This document shows, piece by piece, positions 12,201 to 24,500 of a stretch of 64,000 nucleotides of DNA; positions within the stretch are counted from its first letter, which is position 1, and each line of letters opens with the position of its first letter. The notes under the pieces were generated by a model. It made no database searches. It saw only the letters and a program-made list of their open reading frames with translations, and had not been told where the DNA came from. Source of the stretch: Chrysaora quinquecirrha (lineage: Eukaryota; Cnidaria; Scyphozoa; Semaeostomeae; Pelagiidae); the NCBI GenBank assembly GCA_014526335.1, contig JACTAT010000022.1, positions 1,308,604-1,372,603 on the forward strand. The letters run 5' to 3'. The position numbers were made by a program, and so were the translations under genes.

Positions 12201-15200
12201 TTTTTATTAATGATACTGGACCAAAATGAGTTGTCATTTTACTACCTAGTCCTGTGTTGATAAATAAACATTGTTTGTACCCTCAAACCTCGACCTGCGT
12301 CACACTCCAGGACCATAGCCTGTGAAGGTGAAATAGTGTATTTAGCGAAAGGATCTCAGTAGTAGGTTAACTAATTGAGACCTCGACCCTGGCTGTGACG
12401 CTACCCTAGTTGGGGCTCAAACCCCGACCTCGCTTAGCTTCTTACGCCATAAGCCAGCTGGATTAGGCCACGACGACACAACACCTTCATGACCTTCATA
12501 GCCCGGAAGATTGTGGGACACTTGGCCATTTTATTTGGAGTGATAATTTTTACGTTTTATTTTTAGTCTGAAGAAGGAACTTCAAGAACAAGAGCTGAAG
12601 AAAGATCGAGTGAACACACAGTTGAACAAACTGGTACAAAATGTACGAAATGCGAGAAAGGTAAAACATGAATTACCAGAAGAAAAAGATATTTCATTAC
12701 GTGAACTAAGAGATTTCAACACATCAATCATGAAGCAATTGGGAAGTGTGGTGCATGAAAATCCTGAAATTGCAGCAGCTGTTCATTTGTATTTTACTCA
12801 AGCCGGTCTACCAATGCCTCCATCACCTGGTCCTGGTCAGACATCAAGGCCTACGTCTGTAAGAAGCTCAATCTCAAGTTTGGCGTCTGTTAGGTTAGTG
12901 ACTACTGTTAGTAGTATATTGACAATTAAAGAACTTAAATTGAATATTTCGAGTACTTAATCTTTTTCTACTCTTTCTTATTCTTTATCTTCTTCTTTTG
13001 CTTCTATATGACTTCCTTATAGCTATTAGCATTTTTTTTTTTCCTCTTTGCTTTCATTTTTTCACTTTTCTACTTCTTCTTCTTCTTCTTCTTTTTCGTT
13101 TCCTTCTTCTTCTTCATCTTCTTTTTCGTCAACTTCATCTTTCTTTTCATCTTTCTCTTCATTTTTGTTATCTTCTTTTTCTTCATCTTCTTTATCTTAA
13201 TCATCTTCATTTTCGTCTTCTTCTTCTTCTTCATCTTCTTCTTCGTCTACTCCATCTTCCTCATCATCTTCCTATTCATTGTCATCTTCTTCTCTCTCTT
13301 CTTCTTCTTCTTCTTCTTTTTCGTCAACTTCATCTTTCTTTTCATCTTTCTCTTCATTTTTGTTATCTTCTTTTTCTTCATCTTCTTTATCTTAATCATC
13401 TTCATTTTCGTCTTCTTCTTCTTCTTCATCTTCTTCTTCGTCTACTCCATCTTCCTCATCATCTTCCTATTCATTGTCATCTTCTTCTCTCTCTTCTTCT
13501 TCTTCTTCTTCTTCTTCTTCTTCTTTTCTTTCTTCTTCTTTCTGTTCTTCTTTTTCCTAATATTTTCCAAACAAGAATCAGAAACAGTTAATTTCAACAT
13601 TGTAGATCTTCAACGACTGCAAGAAGCAAATCAAGTCGACAAGGATTGGAAACTGCATCTGTTAACGTTGGAGCATTTGCAGCAAGTGGAATAACAAGTC
13701 CACAAGGTATTCAATTCATTTTCTAATTTGTTCTGTTTCAGTAGAGAATCAAAATGGATCAGTTTGAAATGCATACAAGATCAGAAAGAAAAGAAATAGC
13801 GTTTACTCTTGGATGCATAATTGCCATCCCTCGCCAATTTATTTTTGCAAAATTTTCAACCCCCGATCTTATTAGGACCCCCTTTTACTAAGATTTTCAA
13901 TAATATTGGTGCCGATATTTGTTACTCGTTATGCTGTAATTTTCTTGGTATGACATTTCACGTATATCCTCTCTTTGTTTGTAACTATGTATTGCTTAGG
14001 CTTATAAGGGCCCTTTTGCACATAGTTGCAGCAGTTTTCTGACAATAATTGTCAAACAAATTTTCCGATCTCCCCGATTATTTTGCCCCCGTTAATTAGA
14101 TCCTGAATGCTGTTCCAGCCCCCTCCCCCCGCCTAGTTCAACTTCCCAGCAATTAGGCACCTAAGAGTACATTTTTAATGTAGGCATTTTCGCAGTCATA
14201 CTTCATAGTGTTCATTCCCCAGTACAGCTTCCCTCGAACTGATGAGCTTGAATAAACTAACCTAGATGTTTCAGTACACCCACCTTTAAGTAACGCTTAA
14301 CCTTTTACCATTCAAAGATTGGTGGACTGAAAAACAGGCTCAGAGGCGGACTGGCAGCGAATCTCAAGGGTTGCCATTTCCAGTAAAAGGGGCCTGTTTT
14401 CACTATAGCGATTTTTCTTGTCAGTTGCTTCTAGCGAGCACCTCTGTAAAAAATTAATTCGAGGCAAGGGCTACTGTTCATGTTAATACTTCTTTTCTTA
14501 TATGCGATATTTCGATGACAAAATCGGCTCTCTTTCATACATATTTTCGCATTTCTATATTTTCTTGCTTCCATATTTTCTTGCGCATAAGCTGATTATC
14601 TTTTTATTTTTATTTCTTTCCAATTATCTGCATTGAGAAACGATTTCTGTTATTTCCAACTGTTTTCAGACTGAGCGAAACCAATCCAAATCTCTTCGAA
14701 ATCCCAAGAAATCGAAGAGATTTGGTCAAGAAATAACAGAAACATTTTGTTTAAGACCCTAAAATAAGAAGGCCCGGGTTGCAATCGCAACCTAGCATCC
14801 CTACCAGTCCGCCCCTGAACAGGCTGGAGCACAAGCTATGAATAAACTAGACTCTAATGGCTGCCCCTACTCTCTATTCAGCCCCTCTCCAATCCATCCT
14901 CACTCTAGTACGATCCATTTCTAATAAGCTTCCCTTCTCTGATACCCCTTTCTTTAACAAGCTCCCTCTAACAAGCTTACCTCTCCAATACGGACCTCTT
15001 AAACACGTCTTCTCTCTAATGTGTCCTCTCTAAAACGTCCTTCTTTCTAAAAAGCCCCATAAAAATGACCAAAACTAAATTTTTCTTTTACATATATAAA
15101 ACTACCGGCTGCTATTTAACGTCTTTTAAGAATCTTTGCAAACATTTTCCTTCCAGGTTCATCTAGAGGTCTCACTGGGAAATCCTCAAAGCCTGGATCA

Positions 15201-15320
15201 AGAAAAGGGAGTCCGGTAACGAAGAAAGATTCACGACCAGGCTCAGCTGCTTCCCGGACATCACGCCAATCATCCGCCTCAGGTCTTTCTGTATCATCAC
15301 GCTCATTATTGAAAGACTAA
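210..15320 (+). CDS. CCDC39: CCDC39 (FAP59) axonemal ruler protein, 24 exons found
   Basis: Coiled-coil protein that with CCDC40 forms the 96-nm ruler on ciliary doublet microtubules and is needed for inner dynein arm and N-DRC placement. Exons seen: 210-296, 417-535, 1290-1347, 2053-2141, 2434-2592, 3739-3831, 4395-4523, 4711-4770, 5313-5444, 6027-6130, 6576-6747, 6995-7060, 7196-7285, 8035-8127, 8614-8685, 9248-9320, 9448-9512, 9811-9927, 10376-10467, 11162-11365, 11850-11983, 12567-12893, 13606-13706, 15157-15320. The start [13 protein letters not shown], the block [13 protein letters not shown], and [20 protein letters not shown] in exon 20 match vertebrate CCDC39 from memory. The C-terminus (exons 22-24) is Ser-rich and low complexity, as in the family. 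Splice phases agree throughout except at two places: a one-base frame break in exon 2, and about 45 codons missing between exons 20 and 21. About 935 codons are visible; human CCDC39 is about 940 aa. Confidence 0.95.
417..535 (+). CDS. CCDC39: CCDC39 exon 2, with apparent 1-base deletion
   Basis: The exon enters in phase 0 and reads [14 protein letters not shown] onward to MSDHLK. After the A5 run at 503-507 the conserved continuation (VRQELQQTQ, compare vertebrate VKQELSITQ) lies in the next frame. One extra A in that run would join the two parts and make the exon end in phase 0, which is what exon 3 (GAG CTT TGT) needs. Either the consensus has lost a base or the allele is broken. Confidence 0.85.
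1671..1845 (+). mobile_element. tRNA-derived SINE copy 1
   Basis: CCDC39 intron 3. Starts AAGGTGCTGTAGC, carries AATCCAGTTGGCTTGTGG (box A region) and a decayed box B (GGGTTTGTGCCCC), then the family tail TTAGTTAACCTACTACTGAG. Confidence 0.75.
2660..3260. repeat. 41-bp minisatellite with alternating variants (82-bp dimer)
   Basis: In CCDC39 intron 5. Units of 41 bases (TTTATTTTAACTCGACTCGA core) alternate between TTTGCG and TTAGCG at one site, so the real period is 82. Degenerate copies continue to about 3700. Confidence 0.9.
4036..4312. mobile_element. Two SINE copies, minus then plus, head to head
   Basis: CCDC39 intron 6. 4036-4183 is a minus-strand copy (GTTGGGGCTCGTACTCTGAC is its box B region) and 4188-4312 a plus copy (GGTGCTGTGGCGTCGTGG, box B GGGTTCAAACCC). 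Together they form an inverted pair of about 120-base arms. Confidence 0.75.
4828..4916. repeat. GTT microsatellite
   Basis: Interrupted (GTT)n in CCDC39 intron 8. Confidence 0.9.
5313..5444 (+). CDS. CCDC39: CCDC39 exon 9, followed by a GC donor
   Basis: The exon codes [18 protein letters not shown] onward and must end at GAT GAG so that DE joins LETLKYTV in exon 10 (start 6027, after tcttag). The donor is then GC (gcatgt), not GT. The only nearby GT would leave phase 1, and exon 10 starts in phase 0. The intron starts 30 bases before a long TGAC array. Confidence 0.75.
5476..5943. repeat. TGAC tetranucleotide array, then ACTAACCA array
   Basis: About 336 bases of uninterrupted (GACT)n to 5811, then imperfect AACTAACC repeats to 5943, both in CCDC39 intron 9. 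The 127-codon ORF of repeating VSQS on the minus strand is only this array. Confidence 0.97.
6225..6445. mobile_element. AAACATTG palindromic element, copy 1
   Basis: CCDC39 intron 10. Begins GGCCAAACGATCAAACATTG and ends near CAAAACGGTCAGACATTG, ends inverted to each other, with many inner AAACATTGCT and AGCAATGTTT words. A foldback/MITE-like element. Confidence 0.6.
8203..8460. mobile_element. AAACATTG palindromic element, copy 2
   Basis: CCDC39 intron 14. GATCAAACATTGTTTATG at the left and ACAATGTCTAATCGTTTTGC at the right, inner words as in the other two copies, more diverged. Confidence 0.55.
8767..9115 (-). pseudogene. Fossil non-LTR retrotransposon 3' end
   Basis: In CCDC39 intron 15, antisense. 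An open stretch reads [16 protein letters not shown], then [12 protein letters not shown] and [14 protein letters not shown]. This is the usual order (LKFFGHV, GRRGRGRP, DR..W) at the C-terminus of LINE reverse-transcriptase proteins. Only this tail is present; there is no catalytic domain or endonuclease, so it is a 5'-truncated dead copy. Confidence 0.7.
10549..10814. mobile_element. AAACATTG palindromic element, copy 3
   Basis: CCDC39 intron 19. Left end GGCCAATTGGTCAAACATTG, right end ATATTTGATCGTTTGGTCAG, inverted arms of about 40 bases. Confidence 0.6.
12323..12489 (-). mobile_element. tRNA-derived SINE copy
   Basis: CCDC39 intron 21, antisense. Box B reads GGGGTTTGAGCCCC on the minus strand; box A region and tail are well kept. 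Confidence 0.8.
13075..13550. repeat. TTC-rich tract with a 200-bp internal duplication
   Basis: In CCDC39 intron 22. The stretch starting at about 13117 (tttttcgtcaacttcatctt) recurs at about 13317, nearly identical over some 190 bases. Confidence 0.85.
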
Positions 15321-15431
15321 AGAGACATTTTCATTCTTAATTCGACTTTATTAGACTTTATTCCTGGACTGATACGGCGTGTAAGTATTCCTGTCAGTTA
15401 AATTGAAGATTTGCAACAACTTATGTATATA

Positions 15432-15437
15432 AATAAA
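15432..15437 (+). terminator. CCDC39 polyadenylation signal
   Basis: AATAAA lies 112 bases after the CCDC39 stop codon in AT-rich sequence, followed by a T/G-rich stretch (gattgttttg). It is the only canonical hexamer close to the stop. Confidence 0.6.
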
Positions 15438-15549
15438 AGGGATTGTTTTGAATTTATTCTATAATCAAAGTCAATCAGTGTCTAAATTCTTTTTTGAGCC
15501 CTAATTGTTTATTACATTTCAAAATAACTACTATGAGAAAGTATTTTTA

Positions 15550-18500
15550 CCCATTTATAAGGCTTTCTGAAAACAATTTTTTCCCTCAAAAAATTGCCTA
15601 AAATCGTCCCATTCAGAGCAAAAAGGCAAGGCTATACTAAGGCAAAATGGCCAAAAATTGGCCAAAATACAAGGTATTTTAAATTGCCCCAAAACCCAAT
15701 AAAACCTCTTTTAAGGCTATAAGAAGGCTTTTTATCCATTTATAAGGATTTTGGAAACAATTTTTTGCCCAAAAAATTGCCTAAAATCGCCCGATTTTGA
15801 GCAAAAAGGCAAGGCTATACTAAGGCAAAATGGCCAAAAATTGGCCAAAATCCAAGGTATTTTAAATTGCCCCAAAACCCAATAAAACCTCTTTTAAGGC
15901 TATAAGAAGGCTTTTGTCCATTTATAAGGATTTTGGAAAGAATTTTTTGCCCAAAAAATTGCCTCAAATCGCTTGATTTTGAGCAAAAAGGCAAGGCTAT
16001 ACTAAGGCAAAATGGCCAAAAATTGGCCAAAATCCAAGGTATTTTAAATTGCCCCAAAACCCAATAAAACCTCTTTTAAGGCTATAAGAAGGCTTTTTGT
16101 CCATTTATAAGGATTTTGGAAAGAATTTTTTTGCCCAAAAAAATTGCCTAAAATCGCCCGATTTTGAGCAAAAAGACAAGGCTATACTAAGGCAAAATGG
16201 CCAAAAATTGGCCAAAATCCAAGGTATTTTAAATTGCCCCAAAACCCAATAAAACGTCTTTTAAGGCTATAAGAAGGCTTTTTGTCCATTTATAAGGATT
16301 TTGGAAAGAATTTTTTGCCCAAAAAAATTGCCTCAAATCGCCTTGATTTTGAGCAAAAAGGCAAGGCTATACTAAGGCAAAATGGCCAAAAATTGGCCAA
16401 AATCCAAGGTATTTCAAATTGCCCCAAAACCCAATAAAACCTCTTTTAAGGCTATAAGAAGGCTTTTTGTCCATTTATAAGGATTTTGGAAAGAATTTTT
16501 TTGCCCAAAAAATTGCCTAAAATCGCCCGATTTTGAGCAAAAAGGCAAGGCTATACTAAGGCAAAATGGCCAAAAATTGGCCAAAATCCAAGGTATTTTA
16601 AATTGCCCCAAAACCCAATAAAACCTCTTTTAAGGCTATAAGAAGGCTTTTTGTCCATTTATAAGGATTTTGGAAAGAATTTTTTGCCCAAAAAATTGCC
16701 TAAAATCGCCTTGATTTTGAGCAAAAAGGCAAGGCTATACTAAGGCAAAATGGCCAAAAATTGGCCAAAATCCAAGGTATTTTAAATTGCCCCAAAACCC
16801 AATAAAACCTCTTTTAAGGCTATAAGAAGGCTTTTTATCCATTTATAAGGATTTTGGAAAGAATTTTATTGCCCAAAAAATTGCCTAAAATCGCCCGATT
16901 TTGAGCTTAAAGCGCCCGATTTTGAGCAAAAAGGCAAGGCTATACTAAGGCAAAATGGCCAAAAATTGGCCAAAATCCAAGGTATTTTAAATTGCCCCAA
17001 AACCCAATAAAACCTCTTTTAAGGCTATAATAAGGCTTTTTATCCATTTATAAGGATTTTGGAAAGAATTTTTTGCCCAAAAAAATTGCCTCAAATCGCT
17101 TGATTTTGAGCAAAAAGGCAAGGCTATACTAAGGCAAAATGGCCAAAAATTGGCCAAAATCCAAGGTATTTTAAATTGCCCCAAAACCCAATAAAACCTC
17201 TTTTAAGGCTATAAGAAGGCTTTTGTCCATTTATAAGGATTTTGGAAAGAATTTTTTGCCCAAAAAATTGCCTAAAATCGCTTGATTTTGAGCAAAAAGG
17301 CAAGGCTATACTAAGGCAAAATGGCCAAAAATTGGCCAAAATCCAAGGTATTTTAAATTGCCCCAAAACCCAATAAAACCTCTTTTAAGGCTATAAGAAG
17401 GCTTTTTGTCCATTTATAAGGATTTTGGAAAGAATTTTTTGCCCAAAAAATTGCCTAAAATCGCTTGATTTTGAGCAAAAAGGCAAGGCTATACTAAGGC
17501 AAAATGGCCAAAAATTGGCCAAAATCCAAGGTATTTTAAATTGCCCCAAAACCCAATAAAACCTCTTTTAAGGCTATAAGAAGGCTTTTTGTCCATTTAT
17601 AAGGATTTTGGAAAGAATTTTTTGCCCAAAAAATTGCCTAAAATCGCTTGATTTTGAGCAAAAGGCAAGGCTATACTAAGGCAAAATGGCCAAAAATTGG
17701 CCAAAATCCAAGGTATTTTAAATTGCCCCAAAACCCAATAAAACCTCTTTTAAGGCTATAAGAAGGCTTTTGTCCATTTATAAGGATTTTGGAAAGAATT
17801 TTTTGCCCAAAAAATTGCCTAAAATCGCTTGATTTTGAGCAAAAAGGCAAGGCTATACTAAGGCAAAATGGCCAAAAATTGGCCAAAATCCAAGGTATTT
17901 TAAATTGCCCCAAAACCCAATAAAACCTCTTTTAAGGCTATAAGAAGGCTTTTGTCCATTTATAAGGATTTTGGAAAGAATTTTTTGCCCAAAAAATTGC
18001 CTAAAATCGCTTGATTTTGAGCAAAAAGGCAAGGCTATACTAAGGCAAAATGGCCAAAAATTGGCCAAAATCCAAGGTATTTTAAATTGCCCCAAAACCC
18101 AATAAAACCTCTTTTAAGGCTATAAGAAGGCTTTTGTCCATTTATAAGGATTTTGGAAAGAATTTTTTGCCCAAAAAATTGCCTAAAATCGCTTGATTTT
18201 GAGCAAAAAGGCAAGGCTATACTAAGGCAAAATGGCCAAAAATTGGCCAAAATCCAAGGTATTTTAAATTGCCCCAAAACCCAATAAAACCTCTTTTAAG
18301 GCTATAAGAAGGCTTTTGTCCATTTATAAGGATTTTGGAAAGAATTTTTTGCCCAAAAAATTGCCTAAAATCGCTTGATTTTGAGCAAAAAGGCAAGGCT
18401 ATACTAAGGCAAAATGGCCAAAAATTGGCCAAAATCCAAGGTATTTTAAATTGCCCCAAAACCCAATAAAACCTCTTTTAAGGCTATAAGAAGGCTTTTT

Positions 18501-21500
18501 GTCCATTTATAAGGATTTTGGAAAGAATTTTTTGCCCAAAAAATTGCCTAAAATCGCTTGATTTTGAGCAAAAAGGCAAGGCTATACTAAGGCAAAATGG
18601 CCAAAAATTGGCCAAAATCCAAGGTATTTTAAATTGCCCCAAAACCCAATAAAACCTCTTTTAAGGCTATAAGAAGGCTTTTTGTCCATTTATAAGGATT
18701 TTGGAAAGAATTTTTTGCCCAAAAAATTGCCTAAAATCGCTTGATTTTGAGCAAAAAGGCAAGGCTATACTAAGGCAAAATGGCCAAAAATTGGCCAAAA
18801 TCCAAGGTATTTTAAATTGCCCCAAAACCCAATAAAACCTCTTTTAAGGCTATAAGAAGGCTTTTGTCCATTTATAAGGATTTTGGAAAGAATTTTTTGC
18901 CCAAAAAATTGCCTAAAATCGCTTGATTTTGAGCAATAAAAAGGCAAAAAATTGCCTAAAAAGGCAAGGCTATACTAAGGCAAAATGGCCAAAAATTGGC
19001 CAAAATCCAAGGTATTTTAAATTGCCCCAAAACCCAATAAAACCTCTTTTAAGGCTATAAGAAGGCTTTTTATCCATTTATAAGGATTTTGGAAAGAATT
19101 TTTTGCCCAAAAAATTGCCTCAAATCGCTTGATTTTGAGCAAAAAGGCAAGGCTATACTAAGGCAAAATGGCCAAAAATTGGCCAAAATCCAAGGTATTT
19201 CAAATTGCCCCAAAACCCAATAAAACCTCTTTTAAGGCTATAAGAAGGCTTTTGTCCATTTATAAGGATTTTGGAAAGAATTTTTTGCCCAAAAAATTGC
19301 CTAAAATCGCTTGATTTTGAGCAAAAAGGCAAGGCTATACTAAGGCAAAATGGCCAAAAATTGGCCAAAATCCAAGGTATTTCAAATTGCCCCAAAACCC
19401 AATAAAACCTCTTTTAAGGCTATAAGAAGGCTTTTTGTCCATTTATAAGGATTTTGGAAAGAATTTTTTTGCCCAAAAAAATTGCCTAAAATCGCCCGAT
19501 TTTGAGCAAAAAGACAAGGCTATACTAAGGCAAAATGGCCAAAAATTGGCCAAAATCCAAGGTATATTAAATTGCCCCAAAACCCAATAAAACGTCTTTT
19601 AAGGCTATAAGAAGGCTTTTTGTCCATTTGTTAGGATTTTGGAAAGAATTTTTTTGCCCAAAAAAATTGCCTCAAATCGCTTGATTTTGAGCAAAAAGGC
19701 AAGGCTATACTAAGGCAAAATGGCCAAAAATTGGGCAAAATCCAAGGTATTTTAAATTGCCCCAAAACCCAATAAAACCTCTTTTAAGGCTATAAGAAGG
19801 CTTTTTGTCCATTTATAAGGATTTTGGAAAGAATTTTTTGCCCAAAAAATTGCCTAAAATCGCCCGATTTTGAGCAAAAAGGCAAGGCTATACTAAGGCA
19901 AAATGGCCAAAAATTGGCCAAAATCCAAGGTATTTTAAATTGCCCCAAAACCCAATAAAACCTCTTTTAAGGCTATAAGAAGGCTTTTGTCCATTTATAA
20001 GGATTTTGGAAAGAATTTTTTGCCCAAAAAATTGCCTAAAATCGCTTGATTTTGAGCAAAAAGGCAAGGCTATACTAAGGCAAAATGGCCAAAATTGGCC
20101 AAAATCCAAGGTATTTTAAATTGCCCCAAAACCCAATAAAACCTCTTTTAAGGCTATAAGAAGGCTTTTTGTCCATTTATAAGGATTTTGGAAAGAATTT
20201 TAATGCCCAAAAAAATTGCCTAAAATCGCCCGATTTTGAGCAAAAAGGCAAGGCTATACTAAGGCAAAATGGCCAAAAATTGGCCAAAATCAAAGGTGTT
20301 TTAAATTCCCCCAAAGCCCAATAAAACCTCTTTTAAGGCTATGAGAAGGCTTTTTATCCATTTATTAGTATTTCGGAAAGAATTTTTTCGCCCAAAAAAT
20401 TGCCTCAAATCGCTTGATTTTGAGCAAAAAGGCAAGGCTATACTAAGGCAAAATGGCCAAAAATTGGCCAATATCCAAGGTATTTTAAATTGCCCCAAAA
20501 CCCAATAAAACCTCTTTTAAGGCTATAAGAAGGCTTTTTGTCCATTTATAAGGATTTTGGAAAGAATTTTTTTGCCCAAAAAAATTGCCTAAAATCGCCC
20601 GATTTTGAGCAAAAAGGCAAGGCTATACTAAGGCAAAATGGCCAAAAATTGGCCAAAATCCAAGGTATTTTAAATTGCCCCAAAACCCAATAAAACCTCT
20701 TTTAAGGCTATAAGAAGGCTTTTGTCCATTTATAAGGATTTTGGAAAGAATTTTTTGCCCAAAAAAATTGCCTAAAATCGCCCGATTTTGAGCAAAAAGA
20801 CAAGGCTATACTAAGGCAAAATGGCCAAAAATTGGCCAAAATCCAAGGTATATTAAATTGCCCCAAAACCCAATAAAACGTCTTTTAAGGCTATAAGAAG
20901 GCTTTTTGTCCATTTATAAGGATTTTGGAAAGAATTTTTTTGCCCAAAAAAATTGCCTCAAATCGCTTGATTTTGAGCAAAAAGGCAAGGCTATACTAAG
21001 GCAAAATGGCCAAAAATTGGGCAAAATCCAAGGTATTTTAAATTGCCCCAAAACCCAATAAAACCTCTTTTAAGGCTATAAGAAGGCTTTTTGTCCATTT
21101 ATAAGGATTTTGGAAAGAATTTTAATGCCCAAAAAAATTGCCTAAAATCGCCTGATTTTGAGCAAAAAGGCAAGGCTATACTAAGGCAAAATGGCCAAAA
21201 ATTGGCCAAAATCAAAGGTGTTTTAAATTCCCCCAAAACCCAATAAAACCTCTTTTAAGGCTATAAGAAGGCTTTTTGTCCATTTATAAGGATTTTGGAA
21301 AGAATTTTTTCGCTCAACAAAATTGCCTCAAATCGCTTGATTTTGAGCAAAAAGGCAAGGCTATACTAAGGCAAAATGGCCAAAAAATGGGCAAAATCCA
21401 AGGTATTTTAAATTGCCCCAAAACCCAATAAAACCTCTTTTAAGGCTATAAGAAGGCTTTTGTCCATTTATAAGGATTTTGGAAAGAATTTTTTTGCCCA

Positions 21501-24500
21501 AAAAATTGCCTAAAATCGCTTGATTTTGAGCAAAAGGCAAGGCTATACTAAGGCAAAATGGCCAAAAATTGGCCAAAATCCAAGGTATTTTAAATTGCCC
21601 CAAAACCCAATAAAACCTCTTTTAAGGCTATAAGAAGGCTTTTTGTCCATTTATAAGGATTTTGGAAAGAATTTTTTCGCTCAAAAAATTGCCTCAAATC
21701 GCTTGATTTTGAGCAAAAAGGCAAGGCTATACTAAGGCAAAATGGCCAAAAATTGGGCAAAATCCAAGGTATTTTAAATTGCCCCAAAACCCAATAAAAC
21801 CTCTTTTAAGGCTATAAAAAGGCTTTTTATCCATTTATAAGGATTTTGGAAAGAATTTTAATGCCCAAAAAAATTGCCTAAAATCGCCCGATTTTGAGCA
21901 AAAAGGCAAGGCTATACTAAGGCAAAATGGCCAAAAATTGGCCAAAATCCAATGTGTTTTAAATTCCCCCAAAGCCCAATAAAACCTCTTTTAAGGCTAT
22001 GAGAAGGCTTTTTATCTATTTATTAGGATTTCGGAAAGAATTTTTTCGCCCAAAAAAATTGCCTCAAATCGCTTGATTTTGAGCAAAAAGGCAAGGCTAT
22101 ACTAAGGCAAAATGGCCAAAAATTGGCCAAAATCCAAGGTATTTCAAATTGCCCCAAAACCCAATAAAACCTCTTTTAAGGCTATAAGAAGGCTTTTTGT
22201 CCATTTATAAGGATTTTGGAAAGAATTTTTTTGCCCAAAAAAATTGCCTAAAATCGCCCGATTTTGAGCAATAAAAAAGGCAAGGCTATACTAAGGCAAA
22301 ATGGCCAAAAATTGGCCAAAAATTGGCCAAAATCCAAGGTATTTCAAATTGCCCCAAAACCCAATAAAACCTCTTTTAAGGCTATAAGAAGGCTTTTTGT
22401 CCATTTATAAGGATTTTGGAAAGAATTTTTTGCCCAAAAAATTGCCTAAAATCGCTTGATTTTGAGCAAAAAGGCAAGGCTATACTAAGGCAAAATGGCC
22501 AAAAAATGGGCAAAATCCAAGGTATTTTAAATTGCCCCAAAACCCAATAAAACCTCTTTTAAGGCTATAAGAAGGCTTTTGTCCATTTATAAGGATTTTG
22601 GAAAGAATTTTTTGCCCAAAAAATTGCCTAAAATCGCCTTGATTTTGAGCAAAAAGGCAAGGCTATACTAAGGCAAAATGGCCAAAAATTGGGCAAAATC
22701 CAAGGTATTTTAAATTGCCCCAAAACCCAATAAAACCTCTTTTAAGGCTATAAGAAGGCTTTTTGTCCATTTATAAGGATTTTGGAAAGAATTTTTTGCC
22801 CAAAAAATTGCCTAAAATCGCCTTGATTTTGAGCAAAAAGGCAAGGCTATACTAAGGCAAAATGGCCAAAAATTGGCCAAAATCCAAGGTATTTTAAATT
22901 GCCCCAAAACCCAATAAAACCTCTTTTAAGGCTATAAGAAGGCTTTTTGTCCATTTATAAGGATTTTGGAAAGAATTTTTTGCCCAAAAAATTGCCTAAA
23001 ATCGCTTGATTTTGAGCAAAAAGGCAAGGCTATACTAAGGCAAAATGGCCAAAAATTGGCCAAAATCCAAGGTATTTTAAATTGCCCCAAAACCCAATAA
23101 AACCTCTTTTAAGGCTATAAGAAGGCCTTTTATCCATTTATAAGGATTTTGGAAAGAATTTTTTCGCCCAAAAAAATTGCCTCAAATCGCTTGATTTTGA
23201 GCAAAAAGGCAAGGCTATACTAAGGCAAAATGGCCAAAAATTGGCCAAAATCCAAGGTATTTTAAATTGCCCCAAAACCCAATAAAACCTCTTTTAAGGC
23301 TATAAGAAGGCTTTTGTCCATTTATAAGGATTTTGGAAAGAATTTTTTTGCCCAAAAAAATTGCCTAAAATCGCTTGATTTTGAGCAAAAAGGCAAGGCT
23401 ATACTAAGGCAAAATGGCCAAAAATTGGCCAAAATCCAAGGTATTTTAAATTGCCCCAAAACCCAATAAAACCTCTTTTAAGGCTATAAGAAGGCTTTTT
23501 GTCCATTTATAAGGATTTTGGAAAGAATTTTTTTGCCCAAAAAAATTGCCTAAAATCGCCCGATTTTGAGCAAAAAGGCAAGGCTATACTAAGGCAAAAT
23601 GGCCAAAAATTGGCCAAAATCCAAGGTATTTTAAATTGCCCCAAAACCCAATAAAACCTCTTTTAAGGCTATAAGAAGGCTTTTTGTCCATTTATAAGGA
23701 TTTTGGAAAGAATTTTAATGCCCAAAAAAATTGCCTAAAATCGTCCGATTTTGAGCAAAAAGGCAAGGCTATACTAAGGCAAAATGGCCAAAAAATGGGC
23801 AAAATCCAAGGTATTTTAAATTGCCCCAAAACCCAATAAAACCTCTTTTAAGGCTATAAGAAGGCTTTTTGTCCATTTATAAGGATTTTGGAAAGAATTT
23901 TTTGCCCAAAAAAATTGCCTAAAATCGCCCGATTTTGAGCAAAAAGGCAAGGCTATACTAAGGCAAAATGGCCAAAAATTGGCCAAAATCCAAGGTATTT
24001 TAAATTGCCCCAAAACCCAATAAAACCTCTTTTAAGGCTATAAGAAGGCTTTTTGTCCATTTATAAGGATTTTGGAAAGAATTTTTTTTGCCCAAAAAAT
24101 TGCCTAAAATCGCCGATTTTGAGCAAAAAGGCAAGGCTATACTAAGGCAAAATGGCCAAAAATTGGCCAAAATCCAAGGTATTTTAAATTGCCCCAAAAC
24201 CCAATAAAATCTCTTTTAAGGCTATAAGAAGGCTTTTTATCCATTTATAAGGATTTTGGAAAGAATTTTAATGCCCAAAAAATTGCCTAAAATCGCCCGA
24301 TTTTGAGCAAAAAGGCAAGGCTATACTAAGGCAAAATGGCCAAAAATTGGCCAAAATCCAAGGTATTTTAAATTGCCCCAAAACCCAATAAAACCTCTTT
24401 TAAGGCTATAAGAAGGCTTTTGTCCATTTATAAGGATTTTGGAAAGAATTTTTTGCCCAAAAAATTGCCTAAAATCGCTTGATTTTGAGCAAAAAGGCAA

